64,000 nucleotides of DNA from JAGVSZ01 sp035456405. GTDB lineage: Bacteria > Pseudomonadota > Gammaproteobacteria > Burkholderiales > SG8-39. Shown one piece after another: positions 8,572 to 17,483 of this stretch. Every line of letters starts with the position of its first letter. The first letter of the stretch is position 1. The position numbers were made by a program, and so were the translations under genes. The DNA is taken from assembly GCA_035456405.1 (NCBI GenBank), contig DATIDG010000080.1, positions 13,638-77,637 of the forward strand, written 5' to 3'. Under the pieces are notes generated by a model. It saw only the letters and a list, made by a program, of their open reading frames with translations, had not been told where the DNA came from and did not search any database.

Positions 8572-8600
8572 TTGCGCCTGGTGCGGATTGCCGCTATAGT
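8572..8600 (+). promoter_or_regulatory. Predicted sigma-70 promoter for leuL-leuA
   Basis: TTGCGC (8572-8577), 17-base spacer, TATAGT (8595-8600). The expected transcription start is about 8606-8608, which coincides with the ATG of the leader peptide at 8608. The transcript would therefore begin with, or within a base or two of, the AUG. It makes leuA independent of the upstream ilv-psd-pssA unit. Confidence 0.7.
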
Positions 8601-8607
8601 CGTCCGC

Positions 8608-8688
8608 ATGCCTCGCGAAGCGATCTCGATCCTCTCGCTTCTCCTCCGCAGCCTGCTGCTCGGGCTGCTGCTGCGCCTCGCGCGCTAG
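8608..8688 (+). CDS. leuL: Leucine-rich leader peptide of leuA (attenuator)
   Basis: 26 codons, ATG to TAG, 92 bases before leuA. Eleven of 26 residues are leucine, in runs LLL, LLL, LLL, with the sequence ILSLLLRSLLLGLLLRL in the middle. This is the composition expected for a ribosome-stalling leader that senses Leu-tRNA. It has no ribosome binding site, and the predicted promoter places the transcript start at its AUG, so it would be translated as a leaderless mRNA. Function is inferred from composition and position in front of leuA; the name leuL follows that role. Confidence 0.72.
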   Translation: MPREAISILSLLLRSLLLGLLLRLAR

Positions 8689-8720
8689 CACACCCACACC
8701 CCCAATTCGGTTTGTTCCTA

Positions 8721-8744
8721 CGCGACGCGGAGATCCGCGGCGCG
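8721..8744 (+). promoter_or_regulatory. Hairpin between leader peptide and leuA
   Basis: CGCGACGCGG, loop AGAT, CCGCGGCGCG: a 10-bp stem with a single mismatch. A second perfect palindrome, GCCTTAAGGC, lies at 8750-8759, ending 20 bases before the leuA ATG. Neither is followed by a T-run, so this is not a plain intrinsic terminator. It may be the attenuator or a translation-controlling structure that depends on ribosome position on the leader; inferred. Confidence 0.5.
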
Positions 8745-8779
8745 GGAAAGCCTTAAGGCGCACCCACCGGGAGACCACC

Positions 8780-10333
8780 ATGAGCACCGACCGCCTCATC
8801 ATCTTCGACACGACGCTCCGCGACGGGGAGCAGAGCCCTGGCGCATCGATGACGAAGGAGGAGAAGCTGCGCATCGCGAAGCAGCTCGAGCGCCTGCGCG
8901 TCGACGTCATCGAGGGCGGTTTCCCGGCCGCGTCCAACGGCGACTTCGAGGCGGTGCGCGCGATCGCCAACGCAATCAAGGATTCGACCGTCGCAGGGCT
9001 GTGCCGGGCGAACGACCGCGACATCGCGCGCGGGGTCGAGGCGCTCAAGGGCGCGAAATCGTGGCGCGTGCACACGTTTATCGCGACCAGCCCGCTGCAC
9101 ATGGAGAAGAAGCTGCGCATGACGCCGGAGCAGGTGCTTGAACAGGCGCGGCTCGCGGTCCGGTTCGCGCGCAACCACTGCCCCGACGTCGAGTTCTCGC
9201 CCGAGGACGGGAGCCGCTCCGAGGTCGACTTCCTCTGCAGGGTGCTCGAAGCCGTGATCAAGGAAGGGGCGACGACGATCAACATCGCAGACACCGTGGG
9301 CTATGCAGTCCCGCAGCAGTTCGGCGAGTTCATCAAGACTCTGCGCAGCCGGATCCCGAACTCGGACCAGGCGCGCTGGTCCGTCCATTGCCACAACGAC
9401 CTGGGCATGGCGGTCGCGAACTCGCTCGCTGGCGTGGTGATCGGCGGGGCGCGCCAGGTCGAGTGCACGATCAACGGCCTCGGGGAGCGCGCCGGCAACA
9501 CCTCGCTCGAGGAGATCGTGATGGCGGTGAAGACGCGCAAGGACTTCTTCGGTCTCGATACGCGCGTCGACACGACGCAGATCGTGCAGGCGTCGCGGCT
9601 GGTGTCGCAGATCACCGGATTCGTAGTGCAGCCGAACAAGGCGGTCGTCGGTGCAAACGCGTTCGCGCACGCCTCCGGCATCCACCAGGACGGCGTGCTC
9701 AAGGCGCGCCAGACCTACGAGATCATGACCGCCGAGGACGTGGGCTGGAGCACGAACAAGATCGTGCTCGGCAAGCTGTCAGGGCGCAACGCGTTCAAGC
9801 AGCGCCTGAAGGAGATCGGGATCGAGCTCGACAGCGAGGAGGCCGTCAACGGGGCATTCCAGAAGTTCAAGGATCTCGCTGACAAGAAGGCCGAGATCTT
9901 CGACGAGGACCTCCAGATGCTCGTTTCGAATGAGGCGGTGACGGCTGAGAGGGAGCACTGGAAGCTCGTGCACCTTAACCAGGCGAGCGGCATGGGTGAG
10001 CGGCCCCACGCCGCAATCGTCCTCAACGAAGCGGGCACGGAGCGTAAGGCGGACTCGCACGGGGACGGCCCGGTGGATGCCACGTTCAAGGCGATCGAAA
10101 GCATCGCGAAAAGCGGGTCGGACCTGCTGCTCTATTCGGTGAACGCGGTGACGCAGGGCACCGAGTCGCAGGGGGAAGTGACGGTGCGTCTCGCAAGAGG
10201 GGGGCGGATCGTGAACGGCGTCGGTGCAGACACGGACATCATAGTCGCCTCGGCCAAGGCCTACGTTAACGCGCTGAACAAGCTCGCGAGCGACGCGCCG
10301 ATCAACCCGCAACACGACGCAATGACGCCCTGA
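8780..10333 (+). CDS. leuA: 2-Isopropylmalate synthase
   Basis: 517 residues, normal for LeuA class I. Condenses 2-oxoisovalerate with acetyl-CoA, the first committed step of leucine synthesis. The catalytic TIM barrel begins LIIFDTTLRDGEQSPGAS and carries the metal-binding CHNDLGMAVAN (HxN/H motif) and GLGERAGNTSLEE; the C-terminal domain (about 395-510) is the leucine-binding regulatory domain with GVGADTDIIVASAKAY. Follows leuL and its own promoter, so both attenuation and feedback by leucine are likely. Downstream gene follows after 22 bases. Confidence 0.97.
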   Translation: MSTDRLIIFDTTLRDGEQSPGASMTKEEKLRIAKQLERLRVDVIEGGFPAASNGDFEAVRAIANAIKDSTVAGLCRANDRDIARGVEALKGAKSWRVHTFIATSPLHMEKKLRMTPEQVLEQARLAVRFARNHCPDVEFSPEDGSRSEVDFLCRVLEAVIKEGATTINIADTVGYAVPQQFGEFIKTLRSRIPNSDQARWSVHCHNDLGMAVANSLAGVVIGGARQVECTINGLGERAGNTSLEEIVMAVKTRKDFFGLDTRVDTTQIVQASRLVSQITGFVVQPNKAVVGANAFAHASGIHQDGVLKARQTYEIMTAEDVGWSTNKIVLGKLSGRNAFKQRLKEIGIELDSEEAVNGAFQKFKDLADKKAEIFDEDLQMLVSNEAVTAEREHWKLVHLNQASGMGERPHAAIVLNEAGTERKADSHGDGPVDATFKAIESIAKSGSDLLLYSVNAVTQGTESQGEVTVRLARGGRIVNGVGADTDIIVASAKAYVNALNKLASDAPINPQHDAMTP

Positions 10334-10355
10334 GGGGAGCGGCCAGGAAGTGAAC

Positions 10356-11015
10356 ATGACCGACGACCCGATCGCGATCGCGCGCGAGAAGCTCTTCACC
10401 GCCGTGTTGTCGGACGTGCTGGATGCCGCCGGGCAACGGTCGCAGGCGATGCGTCCCGGCATCCGGCCGCTCGACGACTCGCTGGTTATGGTCGGCCGCG
10501 CGCGTACCGGCCTCTACATGGACATCTATCACGTCCAGCCGGGCGAGAACGCCTACGAGCTCGAGATCAGGCTGGTGGACGACCTGAAGCCTGATGAGGT
10601 GGTCGTGCTCGCTGCAGGAGCTTCTGGCCGGATCGCGCCGTGGGGCGAGCTGCTGTCGACGGCGTCCCGTGCGCGCCGCGCAGCCGGCTGCGTGACCGAC
10701 GGACTCGTCCGGGACGTCCGCGCGATTCGCGGGCTCCAGTTCCCCGTCTTCGCGGGCGGCATCGGGCCTCTCGACACCAAGGGCCGCGGCAAGGTCGTGG
10801 CGATCGACGTGCCGGTGGAGTGCGGCGGCGTGGCGGTGCGGCCGGGCGACCTGCTGTTCGGTGACGCCGACGGCGTGGTGGTCGTTCCGCGCGAGATCGA
10901 AGGAGAGATCCTGGGCGCGGCGGTCGAAAAGGTCGCGGGCGAGGACCGCACGCGCGCGGCGCTCGAGCGCGGCGAGAAGCTCGCCGACGTTTTCGCGCGG
11001 CACGGGATCCTGTAG
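10356..11015 (+). CDS. RraA-like family protein (HMG/CHA aldolase or RraA-like)
   Basis: 219 residues. The fold and motifs match the RraA-like family, which includes 4-hydroxy-4-methyl-2-oxoglutarate aldolases and the RNase E inhibitor RraA. Key stretch: WGELLSTASRARRAAGCVTD then GLVRDVRAI, where the Arg-Asp pair binds metal in the aldolases, and GDLLFGDADGVVVVPRE near the C-terminus. The start at ATG 10356 has AGGAAG five bases upstream; GTG at 10350 is also in frame. Family members split into aldolases and proteins of unknown role, and sequence alone does not settle which this is. Confidence 0.85.
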   Translation: MTDDPIAIAREKLFTAVLSDVLDAAGQRSQAMRPGIRPLDDSLVMVGRARTGLYMDIYHVQPGENAYELEIRLVDDLKPDEVVVLAAGASGRIAPWGELLSTASRARRAAGCVTDGLVRDVRAIRGLQFPVFAGGIGPLDTKGRGKVVAIDVPVECGGVAVRPGDLLFGDADGVVVVPREIEGEILGAAVEKVAGEDRTRAALERGEKLADVFARHGIL

Positions 11016-11019
11016 CGCC

Positions 11020-11361
11020 TCACCGGTCGCACAGCACGCGTGCGCCGAACACCGCGCAGCCGAAAAGCGCGAGCGTGAGCGCGATCTCCAGTGTCGCCAG
11101 TGCACGCGCCGGGCCGGGCTCGGACCATGTCCGCACGACGCCCTCGGCCAGGTACGCGAGGGCGAGAAACGCGGTCCACTGGAAGGTCCTGCGGCGGCCG
11201 TGCAGGAGCCCGAAGAGCGGTGCGAGCAGCGGCAGGGTCTTGAGCACCAGCCACGACCCGCCCGGGCGCGCCGGCGCGAGCCACAACTCCCAGGCGAGAC
11301 AGAGGGCGATAAGCGCGAGCAGGCTGCCGACCGCGCCCGCCTGCAGTGCGCGAGCGCTCAT
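11020..11361 (-). CDS. DUF2069 membrane protein
   Basis: 113 residues with four hydrophobic segments (about 8-27, 38-50, 57-72, 85-108). Matches DUF2069: short inner-membrane proteins with LKTLPLLAPLFGLLHGRRRT and a conserved WTAFLALAYLAEGV segment. Function unknown. Its ATG overlaps the stop of the HugZ-like gene by four bases (ATGA), and both follow wrbA on the minus strand; DUF2069 next to WrbA is a common pairing in proteobacteria. Confidence 0.85.
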   Translation of the reverse strand: MSARALQAGAVGSLLALIALCLAWELWLAPARPGGSWLVLKTLPLLAPLFGLLHGRRRTFQWTAFLALAYLAEGVVRTWSEPGPARALATLEIALTLALFGCAVFGARVLCDR

Positions 11362-12053
11362 CCGCGCGCGGTGCGAGCCAGCGCGACCAGCGCCTCGCGG
11401 GCCTTGCCGGCGTTTGTCACCGGTGCCTCGAACTCGATGCGGAGCCACGCGCCGTCCGCGCGCACGTCGATGCCGTCGCAATCGATCCCGACCAGCAGCG
11501 CCGCCGCAGGCTCGACGCCGCTCGCGTGGCGGCAATAAGCCCGCAACGCGTCCCCGTGGTCTCCGTTCATGTGCGCGACGATCCCGTGCTCGGCCTCGTC
11601 GAGATGGTTCTCGGGCGGCGCGAAGCTCTGCGGCGTGATCGACCGGACGGCACCGAACCCGGCGATGTGCCGGACGAACACTGGGCGCAGACGCCAGAAC
11701 GAGAAGTCGCCAAGGTCGAGCAGACCTTGCGCATCGGGGAAGTAGCGCAGGTAGCGTGCGGCGATTGCCGCCGGGTCCACAATGGCCTCGGCGTCGGCAA
11801 CCAGAGTGAGGCGTGCCGCGGTCTGCACGTCGTCGGCGACGTCGTGCACGAGGAGGCTTGCGCGCGGATCGGCCGCCATGTTCTTCGTGTGCTCGGCCAA
11901 CCGGCTCACCAGCACGACCGGCCGCGCTTCGCGATCTAGCACGAACGGCACCACCGAGCCGAAGGGGTAACCGCCGAGCCGCCGCGACAGCGTGGCAAGC
12001 ACCCCGGCGTGATGACGCCGGAGGTAGCGGCGCGCTTCGGCGCCCTCGTTCAT
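11358..12053 (-). CDS. HugZ-like / pyridoxamine 5'-phosphate oxidase family protein with DUF2470
   Basis: 231 residues. N-terminal split-barrel flavin domain (about 1-150: GVLATLSRRLGGYPFGSVVPF and LVSRLAEHTKNM) and C-terminal DUF2470 domain (about 155-228: EHGIVAHMNGDHGDALRAYC). This architecture is that of HugZ-type haem-degrading proteins and of uncharacterised relatives. The sequence cannot say whether haem is the substrate. It overlaps wrbA upstream and DUF2069 downstream by four bases each, so the three are one tightly coupled operon. Confidence 0.82.
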   Translation of the reverse strand: MNEGAEARRYLRRHHAGVLATLSRRLGGYPFGSVVPFVLDREARPVVLVSRLAEHTKNMAADPRASLLVHDVADDVQTAARLTLVADAEAIVDPAAIAARYLRYFPDAQGLLDLGDFSFWRLRPVFVRHIAGFGAVRSITPQSFAPPENHLDEAEHGIVAHMNGDHGDALRAYCRHASGVEPAAALLVGIDCDGIDVRADGAWLRIEFEAPVTNAGKAREALVALARTARG

Positions 12054-12643
12054 CCGCCCAGGCGCCGCGCAGTATCAGCAAGACGCTGCCCGAGCGCGAT
12101 GCAGAGCTGCTTCTCGGTGTCGTCGACCGCGCGGTCCGACGCGGCTCCGGCGTGATGCGAGGCGCCGTAAGGCGTTCCGCCGGTCGAGGTGCGCATCAGG
12201 CCGGGCTCGGTATAGGGCAGCCCGACGATCAGCATGCCGTGATGAAGCAGCGGCAGCATCATGGAGACGAGCGTCGTCTCCTGCCCGCCGTGTAGGCTCG
12301 CGGTCGAGGAGAACACCGCCGCCGGCTTTCCGGCGAGCGCGCCGCTCAGCCACAGCGACGCCGTCCCGTCCCAGAAGTACTTCAGCGGCGCCGCCATGTT
12401 GCCGAACCGGGTCGGGCTGCCGAGCGCGAGGCCCGCGCACTGCACCAGGTCCGCCTGCTCGCAGTAAGGCGCGCCGGCATCGGGCACCGCGGGCTCGACG
12501 GTCTCGACCACGGTCGAGACCTTCGGGACGGTGCGCAGGCGCGCCGACATGCCGGCGACGCGCTCGACGCCGTGCGCGACCCAGCGGGCCATCTCCTTCA
12601 CCGCGCCGTGACGGCTGTAATAGAGCACGAGTATGTCGGGCAT
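12050..12643 (-). CDS. wrbA: NAD(P)H:quinone oxidoreductase, WrbA family
   Basis: 197 residues, typical for WrbA. A flavodoxin-fold FMN enzyme that reduces quinones by two electrons. N-terminal ILVLYYSRHGAVKEMARWV is the phosphate-binding loop; GLALGSPTRFGNMAAPLKYF and the FSSTASLHGGQETTL segment are the signature FMN contacts. First gene of the operon with the HugZ-like and DUF2069 genes, divergent from the YihY/BrkB gene, which starts 70 bases away. Confidence 0.93.
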   Translation of the reverse strand: MPDILVLYYSRHGAVKEMARWVAHGVERVAGMSARLRTVPKVSTVVETVEPAVPDAGAPYCEQADLVQCAGLALGSPTRFGNMAAPLKYFWDGTASLWLSGALAGKPAAVFSSTASLHGGQETTLVSMMLPLLHHGMLIVGLPYTEPGLMRTSTGGTPYGASHHAGAASDRAVDDTEKQLCIALGQRLADTARRLGG

Positions 12644-12712
12644 CGGCGGCGGTCGGCGGGAGAGCGGCTGTTATTATACGGAGCGGGTTCCGACCGCCCC
12701 GCTCAGGTCCGC

Positions 12713-13933
12713 GTGCGACAGCACCTCCAACGCCTCGCGCACTACACCGTCAGAGTGTGGACGCGGTTCCGCGACGACGGCTGTGTCGCGCTCGCGGCCA
12801 GCCTGACCTACACCTCGCTGCTCGCGCTCGTCCCTCTGCTGACCATCGCGCTGACCCTGATCACCGCGTTCCCGGTGTTCCAGGAGTTCATGCGGGGCGT
12901 GGATGACTTCTTCGCAAAGAACATGCTCCCGCCGGCGGTCGCGAAGACGGTGACCGGCTACATCGAGAAGTTCACTCACAGCGCTGCGGGTCTCACCGCG
13001 GCTGGCATCGGCATGCTCGCCGTGGCGGCGATCCTGCTCATGCTGACCATCGAGCGCGCATTCAATCAGATCTGGCGGGTGACGCGACCGCGCCCCTTGG
13101 CCGTGCGCATCCTCGTCTACTGGGGGGTGCTGACGCTTAGCCCGCTTCTGATCGGCATCAGCCTTACGATCACGTCGTACCTGGTCTCCGCCTCGCTCGG
13201 CGTCGCCCGCCACGTTTTCGGCGGGGGCGGGATCGTCCTCGCCGCCGTTCCGGTCGTCCTGACGGCTGCCGCGTTCACACTCGTTTACCTGATCGTGCCG
13301 AACCGGCCGGTCCGGTTCGTCCACGCCGCGATCGGCGGCGTCGCTGCGGCGGTGCTGTTCGAGGCGATGAAGCGGGCCTTCGCGCTCTACATCGCCAAGT
13401 TCCCGACCTATGCGCTCGTCTATGGCGCGTTTGCGGCGGTGCCGATATTCCTCGTGTGGGTGTATCTCTCGTGGGTCGTGACGCTGCTCGGCGCGGTGAT
13501 TGCGGCGCAGCTTCCCGACTACGGCGTTGGGCGTGCAGTGCACGGCGCCCGGGAGCCGGCCGCCACGTTCCGGGCGGCGCTCGACATCCTGCGCGTGCTG
13601 GTGCGTGCGCAGCGGGACGCGCACACGCTGGACACGAGGCGCTTGCTGGGTCAGGCCGGCGTATCGACGGAGATGGGCGAGCCGGTGCTTGACCGGCTCG
13701 CGAGCGGGGGCTTGGCGGCGAGGGTGGTCGGCCAGCGCTGGGCGCTGACGTGCGACCCGGACGTCGTGCGGCTCGCCGACGTCTATCGCGGGCTCGTGTT
13801 CGACGCGAAACGCGGCCGGAAAGGCGCGCCTGACGCTACGATCGACGCAATCATCGAGCGCGCCGCGGCGGGTGTCGCCGCGGCGCTCGACGCGCCGTTA
13901 CGAACGCTCGTGGAGGAGCCGCCGCGAGCCTAG
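12713..13933 (+). CDS. YihY/BrkB family inner-membrane protein (UPF0761)
   Basis: 406 residues from GTG at 12713. Family signature in the first half: DDGCVALAASLTYTSLLALVPL, with six membrane segments over about residues 25-275, and the FPTYALVYGAFAAVPIFLVW stretch. The last 120 residues are soluble and look like a winged-helix-type regulatory tail (LGQAGVSTEMGEPVLDRLA). The family was once mislabelled RNase BN; its true role is unclear. In-frame codons continue upstream into wrbA, but homology starts at about residue 1 of this call. Confidence 0.9.
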   Translation: MRQHLQRLAHYTVRVWTRFRDDGCVALAASLTYTSLLALVPLLTIALTLITAFPVFQEFMRGVDDFFAKNMLPPAVAKTVTGYIEKFTHSAAGLTAAGIGMLAVAAILLMLTIERAFNQIWRVTRPRPLAVRILVYWGVLTLSPLLIGISLTITSYLVSASLGVARHVFGGGGIVLAAVPVVLTAAAFTLVYLIVPNRPVRFVHAAIGGVAAAVLFEAMKRAFALYIAKFPTYALVYGAFAAVPIFLVWVYLSWVVTLLGAVIAAQLPDYGVGRAVHGAREPAATFRAALDILRVLVRAQRDAHTLDTRRLLGQAGVSTEMGEPVLDRLASGGLAARVVGQRWALTCDPDVVRLADVYRGLVFDAKRGRKGAPDATIDAIIERAAAGVAAALDAPLRTLVEEPPRA

Positions 13934-13994
13934 ATGAGGTCTGGACAGGCGCTCGCCACGGCGGGCTTGTCCACAGATGCGGGGAATGGTTGAG

Positions 13995-14008
13995 GGGGCT
14001 GTGGCCCC
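13995..14008. terminator. Weak hairpin between convergent genes
   Basis: GGGGC, loop TGTG, GCCCC, flanked by TTAA on the right and CTCAA-type sequence on the left, lies in the 90-base gap between the rightward YihY gene and the leftward PilZ-like gene. It may end transcription from either side, but the T-run is only two to three bases, so the call is weak. Confidence 0.35.
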
Positions 14009-14023
14009 TTAACCAGGGCTTCG

Positions 14024-15532
14024 TCAGGTGACCGCGCTGAACTGCACGAGCTGCACCGACACCGTCCGCTCCAGCAACCGCGTTGCGCGCACGCGCAGCT
14101 TCGACTGGAGGTCGCCGAGACTTAGCTCGCAGGTCGAATCGAGCGGAAAGAGCGGCGCGAGGATGGCCGGCGCCTGGTTGAGCGACGGCACCTCGGGCAG
14201 CAGCAGGACTTGTTCGGCGTCCTGCGCCGCCCCGCGCGTCTTGCGGATCGACACGGCGCGCGCAGTCGGGGCGAGTTCCTCGAGCCCGAGCTCGAGGTGC
14301 TCGGGGTTGTCGGAGAGCACCCAGCGCACCACGCAGATGTGGCAGGTCTGGCTGTCACGCGTGCGCAGGCCGATCACCTCGCCGACGCGGATCGACTCCA
14401 TTGCACCCTTCACGTGCATCAGCGCGAACCCTCGCGGGCTCTCGTTGGTGACCATCCACTCGCCCGTCGTCATGCGAGCAGCCCCACGCGAGTTCAGGAA
14501 CTCCCAGATGCCGCGAATGCCGACGCAGATCTCCACGCGCGCGTGCGTGCGCAGCCGGGTGAACCGGCGGTTCGGCACCGCGCCCCAATGCTTGACCATG
14601 CGGCCCATGAGGTCGCGGAAGGTGGGGTCGGCCGCCTCGGCGGGCAGGCCCACGCTTTCCGGCGCCTCGCCGGCGGACAGACGCGCCATCTGGTCGAGAA
14701 GGGCTTCTGCGAGGGGTAGCGTGTTCAGCAGCAGATCGTGACCTTGCGGGACGGGGTGATGGCGCTTGGAGAGCGCGTAGCCGGGCACGTCGCGCTGCGA
14801 CTTGATGAGGAACAGGCCCTGGCCGCTTTTCTGCTGGCCGGCCGGCCCGATTGCTGCGAGGTGCGCGAAGCGCTCGAGCCAGCCGAGCACGCGGTCGAGG
14901 TCGCCCTGCATGAGCTTGAGCGGTTCGGAGAAGGCGACGAGCAGCGCGCGGCGGTACAGTGAGAGCGCGGTCTCGCCGCCGTCTTCGAGGGCGCGGTTGG
15001 CGAGCCCGCGACGCAGCGCGAACTGATAGAGCTCGTGGAGCTCGAGCCAGACCGACTTCGGGTTGGTCGCGTACATCCGGTAGCCGAGCTTCAGGCGTTC
15101 CGCCAGCATCTGCATCGCGCGCACGACCGGCAGCAGTGCGCGGCCGCTGGAAGCGAAGCCGAATAGGCGGCGCGATTGTTCCACGAGCAGCAGCTTGTAG
15201 GAGTAGGCGAGCTCGGTGAGAAGGTCCTCGGCGAGCGCGGCCGCATTGCGGCTCGACATCGACAGGGGCAACGTGCCCGAAGCGAGCGCGGCATCCAGCC
15301 GCGGCACCAGCAGCTCGACGTATCCCAGGATGCCTTCGGTCACGTCTTGGCGGAGGGTGATCCGTACGCGGCTCCGGTTGAACGGCACGAGCTGCTCGAG
15401 CAGCATCCGGCCGGCGCGGAGCGGGTCGCCCTTGGGCAGCGAGGCGAGCCAACCCGGGACCTGCTCGGGGGATAGCTCGGACCGCGGCGGCTCGCCCTCA
15501 GGCGCCTGCGGCAGGCTCAAGTGCAGTGGCAT
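14024..15532 (-). CDS. PilZ-like domain protein (large, N-terminal helical region)
   Basis: 502 residues, start MPLHLSLPQAPEGE with GGGAG upstream. About residues 40-300 are helical without a recognised catalytic motif; the segment about 325-480 looks like a PilZ-type beta barrel (RFTRLRTHARVEICVGIRG, TGEWMVTNESPRGFALMHVKG, VRWVLSDNPEHLELGLEEL). PilZ domains bind cyclic di-GMP, but the canonical RxxxR and D/NxSxxG pattern is only partly visible (NESPRG), so ligand binding is uncertain. A decayed paralogue lies directly upstream. Function unknown; related proteins in betaproteobacteria are annotated as hypothetical or cyclic-di-GMP-binding. Confidence 0.72.
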   Translation of the reverse strand: MPLHLSLPQAPEGEPPRSELSPEQVPGWLASLPKGDPLRAGRMLLEQLVPFNRSRVRITLRQDVTEGILGYVELLVPRLDAALASGTLPLSMSSRNAAALAEDLLTELAYSYKLLLVEQSRRLFGFASSGRALLPVVRAMQMLAERLKLGYRMYATNPKSVWLELHELYQFALRRGLANRALEDGGETALSLYRRALLVAFSEPLKLMQGDLDRVLGWLERFAHLAAIGPAGQQKSGQGLFLIKSQRDVPGYALSKRHHPVPQGHDLLLNTLPLAEALLDQMARLSAGEAPESVGLPAEAADPTFRDLMGRMVKHWGAVPNRRFTRLRTHARVEICVGIRGIWEFLNSRGAARMTTGEWMVTNESPRGFALMHVKGAMESIRVGEVIGLRTRDSQTCHICVVRWVLSDNPEHLELGLEELAPTARAVSIRKTRGAAQDAEQVLLLPEVPSLNQAPAILAPLFPLDSTCELSLGDLQSKLRVRATRLLERTVSVQLVQFSAVT

Positions 15533-15839
15533 CTCCGGCTCCCAGTCAGTGTTGTAGATAGGCCGTAGTTCTCGGGACCTTGCGCAGAGCGTTCGCAAGG
15601 CTCATGCCAACGGTCGCGCCGCCCCCGCGGGTGGGCGTGAAATCGGTCCGCTCATGACACTGGAATAAGCGGCGGCAAGCGACCGGACGCGAGTCTAGCG
15701 GAAGCGCCAGACGGTGCCGTGAGTTTCCGCACACGCCGCGTGCTGGGGCGGTTGGTGTGCTGCGGTGCGGTTCCGGGAGCCGGGACGAAGGGTATTGCTG
15801 CGCGGGTGCGTGTGACGCCCTTGCGTCAGGCGCGTCAGG
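15533..15839. other. Spacer between the PilZ-like gene and its pseudogene paralogue
   Basis: About 300 bases without a convincing gene. Short open frames exist on the minus strand (for example one ending VPRTTAYLQH at 15546), but they lack a ribosome binding site and recognisable content. It must contain the promoter of the intact PilZ-like gene; I could not pick out clear -35 and -10 boxes. Confidence 0.5.
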
Positions 15840-17362
15840 CCGGCGGCGTGAACGACGTCACGCGGCCTGGGGGCGACGACCTCGATCAGCTCGACACTCG
15901 GGGTCTTCTCGATGACGCGCCCGACGCGCAGCGCGAGTCGGCCACGCCAGTGCCGGAGGCTCGATCGCTGGCGCGCGCTTCTGCGCGGGTATCTCGGGGA
16001 AGAAGAGCACCGGCTCGGCCGTCACCGGCGCCTGCTCGTGCGGCTTGTAGCCCGCGGGCACGACGAGCGGCGCGATCTACTGCAGGCCGAGCTCGAAGTG
16101 CTCCGGGTTGTTGGACTGGATCCAGCGGACAAAGCACACGTAGAGCGTGCCGTGCTCCCGCGACTTGACGGCCACGATCTCCGACGTCGATCGGCGGCAC
16201 CGCGCCCGACATGAACTTCAGCCCGAATCCGCGCGCGCTCTCATTGGCGATGATCCACTCGCTCGCCTTCGCCGGCTGCTCGCGAATGGTGATGTCCGCC
16301 TCCGGCGTCTCGGCGGGCGCATCGGCCCGCAGTACTCGCCAGATCTCGCGCAGGCCGACCCACAGCTCCACGCGCGGGTGGAAGCGCATGCGTGCCTGGC
16401 GCTGCTTGCGGGGTCGCCGCGCCAGTGCATGACGAGCCGCTGCATGAGCTCCGGGTAGCCGGGCGTGCGCGCCTCGTCGGGCAGCGCCAGCATCGCCGGC
16501 GCGACGCCGTCGCGGAGCTTTTTCAGCTGGGTTTCGAGACGCTCGACGAGCCGATGGGTAAGGAGCACGAGCTCCCCATTCTCGAGTCCCATGTCGACGC
16601 GCTTGGTGTAGGCGGCGCCGGGCTTGTCGCTGCGCGGATCGATCGCGAAGACGCACGCCGGGTTGTCGAGCCTCACTCCGGATGCGATCTCGGCGAGGTC
16701 GCCGTGCGCCGCGAGGTAGGCCTGCACGCGCGAAAAATCGCCGTGTGCGAGCTTGGTGGGTTGGGCGAACGCGAGGAGGAGCGTCTCGCGGTATATCCTC
16801 AACGGCGAAATGCGCGGCGAGTCCGTCTCACGTTCGGCGATTCCCCAGTCACGCGCGATGCGGAAGAGCTGATGCAGCTCGGCCCACACGGCGCCGGGGC
16901 TGCGTGCGTACAGGCGCTGGCTGAGCGCGAGGCGCCGGGCGTGAAAATCCATCGCGCGCGTAGGGGCGTGTGCAGCTGGCTTTTGAATCCGATTGACAGA
17001 AAGGCTCGCGGCGCGGCGGCGACGGCGTTCGTGTAGCCGGCGGCGAGTTCCTCGAGCACTTTCTCGATGCAATACGCCGCTTCGCGCAGCGCGGCCGAGA
17101 GCGGCGGCGTCACCTTCGCGACGCGCACTTCCAGCTGCGGCAGGAGCCAGTCGACGTGGTCGCGCACCATGTCCAGCAGGCGCAGGCGCTGCCGTCCTTG
17201 GAGCTCGGCGCGGTTCAGCTCCACCAGCTTCACGATGAGGGTGCGGGCGGCGCGCTTCGGGTCGTTACGCGGCAGCGTATTCAGGAACGCGCGCATCTTC
17301 TCGGGCGAGAAGTCGCTTTCGCCCGCTGCGCTGCGTCCAGCCGCGATAAAATTCAGGAGCAT
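15840..17362 (-). pseudogene. Decayed paralogue of the PilZ-like gene
   Basis: Reading leftward from ATG 17362 (MLLNFIAAGRSAAGE) the translation follows the neighbouring PilZ-like protein but only by changing frame. Frame breaks lie near 16965, 16410 and 16185; an in-frame TAG is at 16077-16079 (GLQ-stop-IAPLVV, where the intact copy has GLEELAP); a further shift is near 15970. Recognisable blocks include RAFLNTLPRNDPKRAARTL, VWAELHQLFRIARDWGIAE, RVELWVGLREIWRVL, ASEWIIANESARGFGLKF and VRWIQSNNPEHFELGL, then LRVGRVIEKTPSVELIEVV. Four shifts plus a stop argue for true gene decay rather than a read error. The 3' limit is approximate. Confidence 0.85.
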
Positions 17363-17483
17363 CGTGTGTTCGTATCGTGCGTTGCTCGCGTATCGACGGG
17401 ATTTCAGCAAAGTCCATCCCGGCCGCACGTGGAATATTCCGCGTGACCTCGCAGTGCAACGCTGACGTGAAGGACTGCGCACA

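Noticed and set aside
12713..13933. Ribonuclease BN
   Set aside because: The YihY/BrkB family was once labelled RNase BN in error; the protein is an integral membrane protein without nuclease motifs.
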